DNA of 64,000 nucleotides from Arthrobacter sp. OAP107. GTDB taxonomy: Bacteria; Actinomycetota; Actinomycetes; Actinomycetales; Micrococcaceae. Both the position numbers and the translations under genes were made by a program. The stretch is taken from positions 3,286,001 to 3,350,000 of the forward strand of contig NZ_JBEPOK010000001.1 in the NCBI RefSeq assembly GCF_040546765.1, written 5' to 3'. Positions 50,910-59,983 of the stretch are shown here, one piece after another. Numbering within the stretch: position 1 is the stretch's first letter; the number at the start of each line of letters is the position of its first letter. The notes under the pieces were generated by a model that ran no database searches, had not been told where the DNA came from, and worked only from the letters and a program-made list of their open reading frames with translations.

Positions 50910-52184
50910 CTAGTCCAGGTAGTCCCGCAGCACCTGCGACCGGGACGGGTGGCGGAGCTTGGACATGGTCTTGGATTCGATCTGACGGATGCGCTCACGG
51001 GTAACGCCGTAGACCTTGCCGATTTCGTCTAAAGTCTTCGGCTGGCCATCCGTAAGGCCGAACCGCATGGCAACAACGCCGGCTTCGCGCTCGGACAGGG
51101 TGTCCAGCACGGAGTGCAGCTGTTCCTGCAGCAGGGTGAAGCTCACGGCGTCGGCCGGAACGACTGCTTCGGAGTCCTCGATGAGGTCACCGAACTCGGA
51201 GTCGCCGTCCTCGCCGAGCGGCGTGTGGAGCGAAATGGGCTCGCGGCCGTACTTCTGGACTTCGACGACCTTCTCCGGGGTCATGTCCAGCTCGAGCGCC
51301 AGCTCCTCGGGCGTGGGTTCGCGGCCCAGGTCCTGCAGCATCTGGCGCTGGACACGGGCCAGCTTGTTAATAACTTCCACCATGTGCACCGGGATACGGA
51401 TGGTGCGGGCCTGGTCCGCCATGGCACGGGTGATGGCCTGACGGATCCACCAGGTGGCGTAGGTGGAGAACTTGAAGCCCTTGGTGTAGTCGAACTTCTC
51501 GACGGCACGGATGAGGCCGAGGTTGCCTTCCTGGATGAGGTCCAGGAACAGCATGCCGCGACCGGTGTAGCGCTTGGCAAGCGAGACAACGAGGCGGAGG
51601 TTGGCCTCGAGCAGGTGGTTCTTGGCGCGCTTGCCGTCATGGATGATGAACTCAAGCTCGCGCTTGTACTTCGGGTCCATGGAGCCGTCGTCAGCGGCGA
51701 TCTTCTCTTCGGCGAACAGGCCGGCCTCGATGCGGAGCGCGAGGTCAACTTCCTGTTCGGCGTTAAGGAGGGCTACCTTACCGATCTGCTTCAGGTAGTC
51801 CTTGACGGGGTCGGCGGTGGCGCCGGCCGACATGACCTGCTGGACAGGTGCATCGTCGTCATCGGCGTCAGAGTAAACGAATCCCGAACCGGTAGGCGCT
51901 GCGGCTTCCTTGCCGGCCTCGTCGGGTTCATCGACCAGATCAGCGGTGTCCGGCTGCGCGTCGTCGAGGTCTTCCTCGACTTCCACGTCGGCATCGTCAT
52001 CGGTTGAGCGGCTTCCGGCAGCTTCGGCTGCAGCCTTGGCTCCGGGCTTAGGTCCGCGCTTCTTGGGCTCGGGCTTCCCAGCGGCACGGGTGGCGGGACG
52101 CTTGGCGCTGGATGCCGCCGGCTTCTCCTCGGCAGTGTCAACGGCCAGGGCGGCGGGTTCCTTCTTCGCGGAAGACGGGGTCAC
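50910..52184 (-). CDS. sigA: Primary RNA polymerase sigma factor (SigA/HrdB)
   Basis: A 424-residue principal sigma factor. An Ala/Lys/Pro-rich then acidic N-terminus (residues 1-115) is followed by regions 1.2 (DPVKDYLKQIGKVALLNAEQE), 2 (HLLEANLRLVVSLAKRYTGRG, DLIQEGNLGLIRAVEKFDY, KFSTYATWWIRQAITRA), 3, and 4.2 (DEIGKVYGVTRERIRQIESK). It directs transcription of housekeeping genes. The start is GTG 52184; the ribosome site is weak. A 340-base upstream region holds its promoter. Confidence 0.97.
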   Translation of the reverse strand: MTPSSAKKEPAALAVDTAEEKPAASSAKRPATRAAGKPEPKKRGPKPGAKAAAEAAGSRSTDDDADVEVEEDLDDAQPDTADLVDEPDEAGKEAAAPTGSGFVYSDADDDDAPVQQVMSAGATADPVKDYLKQIGKVALLNAEQEVDLALRIEAGLFAEEKIAADDGSMDPKYKRELEFIIHDGKRAKNHLLEANLRLVVSLAKRYTGRGMLFLDLIQEGNLGLIRAVEKFDYTKGFKFSTYATWWIRQAITRAMADQARTIRIPVHMVEVINKLARVQRQMLQDLGREPTPEELALELDMTPEKVVEVQKYGREPISLHTPLGEDGDSEFGDLIEDSEAVVPADAVSFTLLQEQLHSVLDTLSEREAGVVAMRFGLTDGQPKTLDEIGKVYGVTRERIRQIESKTMSKLRHPSRSQVLRDYLD

Positions 52185-52524
52185 AGAAAACCTTTCTAGC
52201 GGCGGTCTGTGGAGTCACCTTCGGGCAACACCACTATGACCCTGTCAAGTCCGTGATTGACATCAGATGCAACCGACCGACAGGGCCACTAAGTAGAACT
52301 GCCGGGACGGCCGCAATGTTCCCGTTTGGGATCCACTGCAAGCATTGATTCACGGACCCAACCGGGTCTCGGCCTCCATTGTCTCACGATTTTCCGCGCC
52401 GGGGGCCGATGGGCCTGTAATAAGCTCCCGGCGGCGGGGCGTGTCGGCTCCGGTAGCCTCTGGTCTGCACCCAAAGTCAGCGCACCGTCGCTCTACGCGG
52501 GGTGCTGTCTTCGGCGGTCTCAGT
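52185..52524. other. Intergenic region upstream of sigA (340 bases)
   Basis: No credible gene. A TTGACA hexamer on the minus strand (52243-52248) could be a sigA -35 element, though no good -10 stands at 16-18 bases. An imperfect 10-bp hairpin at 52397-52433 may terminate the upstream DUF4192 gene. Confidence 0.5.
52397..52433 (-). terminator. Possible terminator of the DUF4192 gene
   Basis: CGCCGGGGGC (52397-52406) pairs with GCTCCCGGCG (52424-52433), 9 of 10 positions, with a 17-base loop, about 90 bases past the DUF4192 stop codon. Confidence 0.4.
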
Positions 52525-53967
52525 CTAGGCGGCATCCGATCCGAATCTCTGCCAGGCTGCCTCGCGGCGCCCTGCCCAGCCGCAAATTGTTCCGCGCCGG
52601 ACTACCTCGGACAACAGCTCTGCCAGCCGGTATCCCGGGGTGGCTTCCAGAGCCCGGGCTAAGGATGCGTGCGCGAATGAACCCCTCCCCCGGCACCACT
52701 CGATCCAGCCAAGCGCCGTAAACGCCGCGGCCTGCGCTTCACCACCGCCGCTCGACGACAGCTCCTGCATCAGGCTCTCAAGGCGTTTTAGCGTGTCCCA
52801 GTCCGGCACCGGTGGACTCAGGCCCAACAGGACTTCGCCGTAACCGGGCAGGGCATCCGGGCCGCCGTCGGAAGCGGCCACGTCGCCGGCCCAACCTGTG
52901 GTCGCGACCTGCTGGTATCGGCTGGCGCTCTTTCCTGTTCCGGATGGCTGTGCTGCTCCGGGCGCCGACGATGCCTCCCGGCCGTCGGCCACAGGGCCGG
53001 GCAGGCCGCCCGGGGTGAGCCGCGCCTCCGGCAGCGACGGGCATGACGCCGCTAGGCCATCAGAGGCGGAGAAAATCCCGAAGGCCTCCGCACCGGTCGC
53101 AGCCGAGTCGCGCCCGGCCGCGGCCATGACCAGGACCGCGTCGCGCCAGGCCGGAACACGCAGCGACGCGCGGAGGAACCCGGCGATGTCCGGTTCGAGT
53201 CCGCCGCCCGGGCCTCGAACCGGAGCGGCATCAAGCGCACCGGCTCGGCCCGGAACGGCTTCAGGCGAAAGGGCCACCGGCGGGAAGGCCTCCAGCGCGG
53301 CGGCCCAGGCATCGAGGACAGCATCGAACTGCGCCCGAAGAGTCCCCTTGCCGGCCAAGGCCCGAGTCCAGTCGCGCTCGGCTGCCATGACGGCGGCATC
53401 GTCGGGTGCCGGTGTATCCGCGTTGGGTGGCGAAGGGGACCCGGGCGGCGCACCGACGCTGCTGCCCAAATACACCATCTCGGCGTTGAGCCGGCTGTCC
53501 CGGATCTCCGCCACGGGACGCCCCGGCGGCGGGCAGCAACTGCTGTCTATGCAGTACACGTTGCACCAATACTCCTCGCCGACGCACCAGGCATCGCGCA
53601 CCGGCATGCCGGCCAGCCCGAGCGCGCATTCCAGATCGGCGAGCAGGGGCCGAAAGAAGGACGCCACCCTGCTCCGACCGACGTCTTCCCGGCCGTCGTC
53701 AATGAAACCGCCGTCGGCAAAGAAGACCAGCAGCGTGCCGTCGGCTTCCTTGTCCGCCAGCAGGTACTCCGCGACCGTCCGGGCGAAAGCCTCCCGGCCG
53801 CGGCGTCCGCCGCCCTCCGGGAGGTCGACGCGAAGCGTTGCTCCGAGACGTTTGCCCTGCATGGTCATGGCCACGAGGCTGTCCGACGGCCAATAGCCCA
53901 GACTGTGCGGGATATAACCAAGGATGTCTTCGGGTCCACTGATGGTGAGATGCTCCGGTGCTGTCAT
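52525..53967 (-). CDS. DUF4192 domain protein
   Basis: A 480-residue soluble protein. The start MTAPEHLTISGPEDILGYIPHSLGYWPSDSLVAM is the DUF4192 signature; EYWCNVYCIDSSCCPPPGRP (several cysteines) and the C-terminal LGWIEWCRGRGSFAHASLARALE repeat-like helices complete the family pattern. The middle contains long variable Ala/Gly/Pro-rich insertions. Function is unknown; the gene is common near sigA in actinobacteria. Confidence 0.88.
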   Translation of the reverse strand: MTAPEHLTISGPEDILGYIPHSLGYWPSDSLVAMTMQGKRLGATLRVDLPEGGGRRGREAFARTVAEYLLADKEADGTLLVFFADGGFIDDGREDVGRSRVASFFRPLLADLECALGLAGMPVRDAWCVGEEYWCNVYCIDSSCCPPPGRPVAEIRDSRLNAEMVYLGSSVGAPPGSPSPPNADTPAPDDAAVMAAERDWTRALAGKGTLRAQFDAVLDAWAAALEAFPPVALSPEAVPGRAGALDAAPVRGPGGGLEPDIAGFLRASLRVPAWRDAVLVMAAAGRDSAATGAEAFGIFSASDGLAASCPSLPEARLTPGGLPGPVADGREASSAPGAAQPSGTGKSASRYQQVATTGWAGDVAASDGGPDALPGYGEVLLGLSPPVPDWDTLKRLESLMQELSSSGGGEAQAAAFTALGWIEWCRGRGSFAHASLARALEATPGYRLAELLSEVVRRGTICGWAGRREAAWQRFGSDAA

Positions 53968-54134
53968 GCAAACAGCTTCCGACGGCGGTCACGGCATCCG
54001 CGATACCCGTTCTGTGCCATGTGGAAAACCGGCCGCCAAAAGCACCTGCTGAGGAACAGTGGAGGAAGGAACAGTGGACGTGACGGGCAGTGCCGCCGTG
54101 GGCCGTCAGCCGGCGCCGCAGCTGCGGTGAAACC

Positions 54135-55475
54135 CTAATCGCGGGACAGGGCCTTGCGGCGGGCAATCCGTTCCCTGCGCTGCTGGGCCATTGCCTGCAG
54201 CAGCGGCGGCACCACGACGCCCTGGGCAGCCATTTGACGGCGGACCTTGCGGCGGACCACCAGCATGGCGACGGAGCCCACGCCGAGGAGCAGGAAGTGC
54301 ACGCAGAGCGCGATGCGGAAGGGCTCCAGGCCGTAGAGTTCCCCGCGGGAAAAGCCGGTGGAGTTGAGGATGTCCAGCACTGCGCCGATCAGGTAGATGG
54401 CCATCAGCGCCGCGAAAAAGCCGCCCACATTGACGATGCCGGTAGCGGTACCGATCCGATGCGCCGGGTTGAAGGTGCGCGCGAAGTCGAAGCCGATCAT
54501 GGATCCCGGGCCGCCGATGGCCAGCACCACGATGAGGACGGCCAGCAGCCACAGCGGCGAGCGCCCGGGATACAGCAGCACGGCCGCCCAGGCTGCGGCC
54601 GTGGCAGCGACGAGGAGGAGGACCATGGTGGAGCGACGGAGCGGGTGCCGCGCAACAAAGCGCCCGATCAGTGGCCCTGCCCCGATGGCCCCGGCCACAT
54701 ACAGGGACATGAGCGATGCGACGGTGCCGGCATTGAGGCCCTGCGCCGAAATCAGGAACGGGTAGCCCCAGGTCATAGCAAACACCGTGCCGCTGAACTG
54801 GATAGTGAAGTGGCTCCACATCCCCAGCCGGGTCCCCGGCTGCTTCCACGCGCGCGACAGGGAAACGCCGGTGGCGCGCAGCCCCTTGGCGGCTTCCTGC
54901 CTGGGCGTGCCGGGGGGCACGTCCTGCAGCATCAGGACCACGAGCACGACGGCGACTCCGGAGAATCCGGCCAGGGCAAGGAACGCCGGGGTCCAGCCCG
55001 CAGCGTGAAGAATAAAGGCGAACGGCACCACGCTCAGCAGCTGGCCGAGCTGCCCGGACATACCGGTCAGCTGGGTCAGCAGCGGAACGCGGGCGGGCGC
55101 GAACCACAGCGGAATCAGCCGGATGACGGAGATGAAGGTCATGGCGTCGCCGGCACCCACGAGCACGCGGCCCAGCACACCGGCCGGGACGCTCTCGGCA
55201 AAGGCCAGCTGCAGCTGGCCCACGCCCATCAGCAGAGCTCCGCCGGCAATCATGGCCCGGGAACCGAACCTGTCCACCAGTACGCCCACCGGAATCTGAA
55301 GTCCGGCGTACACCAGCAGCTGCAGCACAGTGAAAAAGGAGATGGCCGAGGCGCTGGCGTGGAACCTCTCGGTCGCCTCGAGGCCGACTACACCGAACGA
55401 CGTACGCTGCGTCACAGCCACGAGGTACGAGAAGATGCCAATGGACCAAATGAGCCAGGCGCGGGGTGCAGTCAC
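54135..55475 (-). CDS. MFS transporter
   Basis: A 446-residue permease with 12 predicted helices. The N-terminal half has the loop 2-3 signature GVLVDRFGSRAMIAGG, and the matching loop in the C-terminal half is RFVARHPLRRSTMVLL. A basic cytoplasmic C-terminus follows. The substrate is unknown. The GTG start has a GATAAT sequence 6 bases upstream, so the mRNA may be almost leaderless. It stands alone between PAC2 and DUF4192. Confidence 0.9.
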   Translation of the reverse strand: MTAPRAWLIWSIGIFSYLVAVTQRTSFGVVGLEATERFHASASAISFFTVLQLLVYAGLQIPVGVLVDRFGSRAMIAGGALLMGVGQLQLAFAESVPAGVLGRVLVGAGDAMTFISVIRLIPLWFAPARVPLLTQLTGMSGQLGQLLSVVPFAFILHAAGWTPAFLALAGFSGVAVVLVVLMLQDVPPGTPRQEAAKGLRATGVSLSRAWKQPGTRLGMWSHFTIQFSGTVFAMTWGYPFLISAQGLNAGTVASLMSLYVAGAIGAGPLIGRFVARHPLRRSTMVLLLVAATAAAWAAVLLYPGRSPLWLLAVLIVVLAIGGPGSMIGFDFARTFNPAHRIGTATGIVNVGGFFAALMAIYLIGAVLDILNSTGFSRGELYGLEPFRIALCVHFLLLGVGSVAMLVVRRKVRRQMAAQGVVVPPLLQAMAQQRRERIARRKALSRD

Positions 55476-55568
55476 CCTTTTATTATCCCCTGCACGGACA
55501 AAAATACTATTTAAATTGGCCGGTTTTGGCCGTCGAGTGACGAGTCTTATGCCGCCCCGTGACGGGGC

Positions 55569-56507
55569 TTACGGCGCGGGGTTTTCCCGCGCCAGGTAAG
55601 CCTCCACAGCGGCACCCAGCGCATCGCCGTCGGGCAGTTCATCGTTCTCGTTGGCAAGCAGGGACCGCCGGACGGTGCCCTCGGCCTTTTCGTCATAACG
55701 GGCCTCGAGCCGGGCCACCACCTGCTGCACTTCCTCAGACGCCTCAATCTGCTCGGCAATCTGCCGGCCAACTTCCCGGCCGGATTCGCGCAGCCGGTCG
55801 GTGGGCAACATCAGCGAAGTGGCGGCACCCAGGTACTCCAGCCCCGCCACAGCGGCTGTGGGGTACTCCGCCTCGGCGAGGTAGTGCGGCACGTGGATCA
55901 CGTACCCGGCAACATTGCGGCCGGCGTCAGTCAGGCGGAGCTCCAGGACATGCCCGACGGCGGCCGGCACTTCCACGGTGGGCTTCCAGGAGGAGATGCC
56001 TTCAATAAGTTCGGGCCGGTTGCCGTGCACGGTCACCCCGACCGGACGGGTGTGCGGCACGGGCATGGGAATCGAGTGGATCCAGGTCACCAGGTTGACG
56101 TCCAGGGCTTCCACGATCTGCACCACGGCGCGGGCAAAGCGTTCCCACTGCAGGTCAGGCTCGAAGCCGGCGAGGAAAAGGAAGGGCTTGCCCAGCCCGT
56201 CAACCAGCCGATACAGGGCGAGTGTGGGCGGCTGGTAGTCCTGCAGGTGGTCCTCAACAAAGGTCACGTGCGGGCGCCGGGACCGGTAGTCCATCAGCTG
56301 GTCGGCGTCGAACACGGCCACACGTTCCGAGTCGAGCGTGTCCAGCAGCTCGTCGGTGATCTGCCGGACCACGTGGCCGGCGTCGGCGAAACCGGTAAAG
56401 CCCATTACCAGGTTCAGCCCGCGGAGCTCAGGGTTATGGAACAGCCCAATGTTCTTGGCATAGAGCGCATCGGGGTCCAGCAGCGAGCCGGAAATCCTTT
56501 CAAACAC
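55569..56507 (-). CDS. PAC2-family protein (proteasome-assembly-chaperone fold)
   Basis: A 312-residue soluble protein. LRGLNLVMGFTGFADAGHVVRQITDELLD and the following PHVTFVEDHLQDYQPPTLALYRL segment match the actinobacterial PAC2 family; the C-terminus is a long charged helix (QIEASEEVQQVVARLEARYDEK). The archaeal/eukaryotic fold assembles proteasomes; the role in actinobacteria is unknown. The start is GTG 56507, preceded by AAGGAA. It is divergent from pepA with a 204-base gap. Confidence 0.88.
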   Translation of the reverse strand: MFERISGSLLDPDALYAKNIGLFHNPELRGLNLVMGFTGFADAGHVVRQITDELLDTLDSERVAVFDADQLMDYRSRRPHVTFVEDHLQDYQPPTLALYRLVDGLGKPFLFLAGFEPDLQWERFARAVVQIVEALDVNLVTWIHSIPMPVPHTRPVGVTVHGNRPELIEGISSWKPTVEVPAAVGHVLELRLTDAGRNVAGYVIHVPHYLAEAEYPTAAVAGLEYLGAATSLMLPTDRLRESGREVGRQIAEQIEASEEVQQVVARLEARYDEKAEGTVRRSLLANENDELPDGDALGAAVEAYLARENPAP

Positions 56508-56711
56508 GGCGAGTTCCTTTCGTGGTCGGGGTTAATCTTCATAACGCCCGGAACAGCGGCGTCATTCCTCGGGGCGTTGTGGCGAGGCTCTCAACCGGCC
56601 CGACTCCCCGGCGCTCCCGCGCAGTTTCGGAGCGAGAGACTACGATCGGAATTGGCTCTATTGCCTGCGCTCCCTGCCCGAACAATCACAGAGAATTGAG
56701 GACCGATCCTC

Positions 56712-58229
56712 GTGGTCAAGAATACTGAAACCAACCTTAGTGCCATTGCAAGGGACCTGAAGAAGGCGGCAAGTGACGCGGTGGTCATCGGCGTCGGACA
56801 GGGCACGGACGGCCCGTTCCTGCTGGAAAACCCGCTGACCGCAAAATCCGCAGAGGCCCTGACCGATTCCCTGAAGGTGCTCGGCATCACCGGCGCTCCG
56901 GACCAGGCGGTCCGCCTTCCCGGACTCCCGGAAACAGGCTCGGGAATCCTCGTGCTGGCCGGTGTGGGCAAAGTCGACGCCGGGGGTCGGGTTTCCGGGG
57001 AGGCGCTGCGCCGCGCTGCCGGCTCCGCCGTCCGCCAGCTTGCCGGCCTGTCCTCGGTCACGCTGGCGTTCCCGACGGCGAAGGTCGCCGATGTTGCGGC
57101 CATCGCCGAGGGTGCCGCGCTGGGCGCGTACTCCTTCACCGAATTCAGGTCCTCCAAGGACGGCCTGAAGGATCCTGTGGCCGACGTCGCGATCTTCACT
57201 GATCTGGCCGGCGACAAGGACGTGGACACCGCGCTCGACCGTGCGCGCCTGCTGGGCAAGGCTGTCAACGCCACCCGCTCGCTCGTCAACCAGCCGCCGA
57301 GCCACCTCTACCCCGAGTCGTTCGCAGACGCCGCCAAGGAACTGGCCAAGGGTCTGCCCGTCAAGGTCACGGTGTGGGACGAGAAGCGCCTGGAGAAGGA
57401 GGGCTTCGGCGGCATCATGGGCGTCGGCAAGGGCTCGGCCCGGCAGCCGCGCCTGGTCAAGGTGGAGTACTCCCCCGCCAAGGCGACCCGGAAGATCGCC
57501 CTGGTGGGCAAGGGCATCACGTTCGACACCGGCGGCATTTCCATTAAGCCGGCCCTGGGCATGGGCGACATGAAGAGCGATATGGCGGGAGCCGCCGTCG
57601 TACTTAATACGGTGCTGGCCATCGCTGGCCTGGGACTGCCCGTCAAGGCAACCGCCTGGCTGTGCATCGCCGAGAACATGCCCTCCGGGGCCGCGTCGCG
57701 TCCCGCCGACGTGCTGACCATGTTCGGCGGCAAGACGGTGGAGGTCCTGAACACCGACGCCGAGGGACGGCTGGTCATGGCCGACGGCATCGTCGCGGCC
57801 AGCCAGGAGTACCCGGACGCCATCATCGACGTTGCCACCCTGACCGGCGCCCAGCTGATCGCACTCGGCAACCGCACCGCCGGCATCATGGGCGCGGACA
57901 GCGTGACCGGCCCGCTGAAGGCGGCCGCAGACCGTGCCGGCGAACTCGTCTGGCCGATGCCCCTGCCGGAAGAGCTGCGGCCCAGCCTCGACTCCCAGGT
58001 GGCGGACATCGCCAACATCGGTGAGCGCCACGGCGGCATGATGACGGCTGCCGTGTTCCTGCGCGAGTTCGTGGGCAAGGACAAGGGCGGCCAGACCATC
58101 CCGTGGGCGCACATCGACATCGCCGGCCCGTCCTTCAACAACGGGGCGCCCTACGGCTACACCCCGAAGCAGGGCACCGGCTGCACCGTGCGCACGCTGG
58201 TGGCGTACGTCGAGGACCTCCTGGCCTAA
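56712..58229 (+). CDS. pepA: Leucyl aminopeptidase (cytosol aminopeptidase, M17)
   Basis: A 505-residue dimetal aminopeptidase. GKGITFDTGGISIKP provides the metal-binding Lys and Asp, and NTDAEGRLVMADG near residue 347 is the family signature with the second Asp and Glu. The N-terminal macro-like domain covers about residues 1-170. It cleaves N-terminal leucine and other residues in peptide turnover. GTG start; a hairpin follows the stop. Confidence 0.95.
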   Translation: MVKNTETNLSAIARDLKKAASDAVVIGVGQGTDGPFLLENPLTAKSAEALTDSLKVLGITGAPDQAVRLPGLPETGSGILVLAGVGKVDAGGRVSGEALRRAAGSAVRQLAGLSSVTLAFPTAKVADVAAIAEGAALGAYSFTEFRSSKDGLKDPVADVAIFTDLAGDKDVDTALDRARLLGKAVNATRSLVNQPPSHLYPESFADAAKELAKGLPVKVTVWDEKRLEKEGFGGIMGVGKGSARQPRLVKVEYSPAKATRKIALVGKGITFDTGGISIKPALGMGDMKSDMAGAAVVLNTVLAIAGLGLPVKATAWLCIAENMPSGAASRPADVLTMFGGKTVEVLNTDAEGRLVMADGIVAASQEYPDAIIDVATLTGAQLIALGNRTAGIMGADSVTGPLKAAADRAGELVWPMPLPEELRPSLDSQVADIANIGERHGGMMTAAVFLREFVGKDKGGQTIPWAHIDIAGPSFNNGAPYGYTPKQGTGCTVRTLVAYVEDLLA

Positions 58230-58241
58230 GCCTGTGTGACG

Positions 58242-58283
58242 CGCGGCTGTGCGGCAGCGTGATCCGCTCGCCACACAGCCGCG
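58242..58283 (+). terminator. Hairpin downstream of pepA
   Basis: CGCGGCTGTG (58242-58251) pairs exactly with CACAGCCGCG (58274-58283) with a 22-base loop, just past the pepA stop codon. Confidence 0.6.
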
Positions 58284-58337
58284 TGACACTCGACACAAGC
58301 GCTCCACAAAAGGACCGGCAAGGTGGAGCATGGATAA

Positions 58338-58359
58338 GTGGTTCGCTAAGGTGAACCAC
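58338..58359. promoter_or_regulatory. Inverted repeat upstream of lpdA
   Basis: GTGGTTC and GAACCAC separated by 8 bases, about 110-130 bases before the lpdA start. It could be an operator or a leader hairpin. Confidence 0.4.
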
Positions 58360-58470
58360 GGTAGTCACAAATGAAAGGGAAAAGGCCTGCTGGCATAATC
58401 ACGGCAGAGCAATTTCCAAGACCAGATGATGCGTACTCTCGTGTCATCGTTCACGCGAGGGAGCGTCTAA

Positions 58471-59853
58471 GTGGCCGATCAGGCAACTGCGCAAGAATTC
58501 GACATCCTGGTACTCGGTGGTGGCAGCGGCGGGTACGCCACGGCTCTCCGGGCCGTTCAGCTTGGCTTCACCGTTGGCCTCGTGGAGAAGGGCAAGCTCG
58601 GCGGCACATGCCTGCACAACGGCTGCATCCCCACCAAGGCGCTCCTGCACTCCGCGGAGCTGGCAGACCACGCCCGCGACTCCGCCAAGTACGGCGTGAA
58701 CGTGACGCTCGACAGCATCGACATCACAGCTGTCAACGCCTACAAAGACGGCATCATCGCCGGCAAGTTCAAGGGCCTGCAGGGCCTGATCAAGTCCAAG
58801 GGCATCACCGTCATCGAGGGTGAAGGCAAGCTTCAGGGCACCGACACCGTCGTCGTGAACGGCACCGCCTACAAGGGCAAGAACATCGTGCTTGCGACCG
58901 GGTCCTACTCCCGCACGCTGCCGGGCCTGGAAATCGGCGGCAAGGTCATCACTTCCGATGAAGCCCTCACCATGGACTACATCCCCAAGAGCGCCATCAT
59001 CCTTGGCGGCGGCGTGATCGGCGTCGAGTTCGCTTCCGTCTGGAAGTCCTTCGGTGTTGACGTCACGATCGTTGAAGGACTCCCCTCCCTCGTCCCGAAC
59101 GAGGACGCGACGATCGTCAAGAACTTTGAGCGCGCCTTCAAGAAGCGCGGCATCAAGTTCTCCACCGGCGTCTTCTTCCAGGGCGTCGAGCAGAACGACG
59201 ACGGCGTCAAGGTCACCCTTGTCGACGGCAAGACCTTCGAAGCCGACCTCCTCCTCGTGGCCGTCGGCCGTGGTCCCGTCACCGCAAACCTCGGCTACGA
59301 AGAGGCCGGGCTCACCATCGACCGCGGCTTCGTCATCACCAACGAGCGCCTGCACACCGGCGTGGGCAACATTTACGCGGTCGGCGACATCGTCCCCGGC
59401 GTGCAGCTGGCGCACCGCGGCTACCAGCAGGGCATCTTCGTCGCCGAGGAAATCGCCGGCCTGAAGCCTGTCATCGTCGAAGACGTCAACATCCCCAAGG
59501 TCACTTACTCCGAGCCGGAGATTGCGACGGTCGGCTACACCGAAAAGGGTGCCAAGGCCAAGTTCGGCGACGACCAGGTCGAAACGCAGGAATACAACCT
59601 CGCCGGAAACGGCAAGAGCTCCATCCTGGGCACCAGCGGCATCGTCAAGCTGGTCCGCCAGAAGGACGGCCCCGTCGTCGGCGTCCACATGATCGGTGCC
59701 CGCATGGGTGAGCAGATCGGCGAAGCCCAGCTGATCGTGAACTGGGAAGCATACCCCGAGGACGTGGCCGCACTGGTCCACGCCCACCCGACCCAGAACG
59801 AATCCCTGGGCGAGGCGCACCTGGCGCTGGCGGGCAAGCCCCTCCACGGCTAA
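58471..59853 (+). CDS. lpdA: Dihydrolipoyl dehydrogenase (E3)
   Basis: The 460-residue FAD/NAD flavoenzyme that reoxidises dihydrolipoamide of 2-oxoacid dehydrogenases. FAD site ILVLGGGSGGYATALRA; redox disulfide in GGTCLHNGCIPTKA (Cys about 46 and 51); NAD site ILGGGVIGVEFASVW; C-terminal HAHPTQNESLGEAH with the catalytic His-Glu (near residue 436). The start is GTG with GAGGGAG upstream. It precedes the E2 gene, with a hairpin between. In M. tuberculosis Lpd also serves the peroxiredoxin pathway with the E2 protein. Confidence 0.97.
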   Translation: MADQATAQEFDILVLGGGSGGYATALRAVQLGFTVGLVEKGKLGGTCLHNGCIPTKALLHSAELADHARDSAKYGVNVTLDSIDITAVNAYKDGIIAGKFKGLQGLIKSKGITVIEGEGKLQGTDTVVVNGTAYKGKNIVLATGSYSRTLPGLEIGGKVITSDEALTMDYIPKSAIILGGGVIGVEFASVWKSFGVDVTIVEGLPSLVPNEDATIVKNFERAFKKRGIKFSTGVFFQGVEQNDDGVKVTLVDGKTFEADLLLVAVGRGPVTANLGYEEAGLTIDRGFVITNERLHTGVGNIYAVGDIVPGVQLAHRGYQQGIFVAEEIAGLKPVIVEDVNIPKVTYSEPEIATVGYTEKGAKAKFGDDQVETQEYNLAGNGKSSILGTSGIVKLVRQKDGPVVGVHMIGARMGEQIGEAQLIVNWEAYPEDVAALVHAHPTQNESLGEAHLALAGKPLHG

Positions 59854-59886
59854 GTCGTTCCGCAAGAGAACTCCGTAAGACAACAA

Positions 59887-59928
59887 GGGCCTGGTGCACC
59901 GGCTCGAACAGCAGGGTGCACCAGGCCC
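59887..59928 (+). terminator. Hairpin between lpdA and the E2 gene
   Basis: GGGCCTGGTGCACC (59887-59900) pairs exactly with GGTGCACCAGGCCC (59915-59928), loop 14 bases, 56 bases before the E2 start. It may be a terminator or attenuator, or an mRNA-processing element that sets the E3:E2 ratio. Confidence 0.65.
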
Positions 59929-59983
59929 GAACAATGCAGCAATTCATCCGCACTTTTAGATCAATAAGGAGAACGGGGACGAC

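Noticed and set aside
58444..59934. 496-codon open frame opposite lpdA, and a similar one opposite the E2 gene (60500-61813)
   Set aside because: Compositionally biased translations opposite well-defined enzymes.
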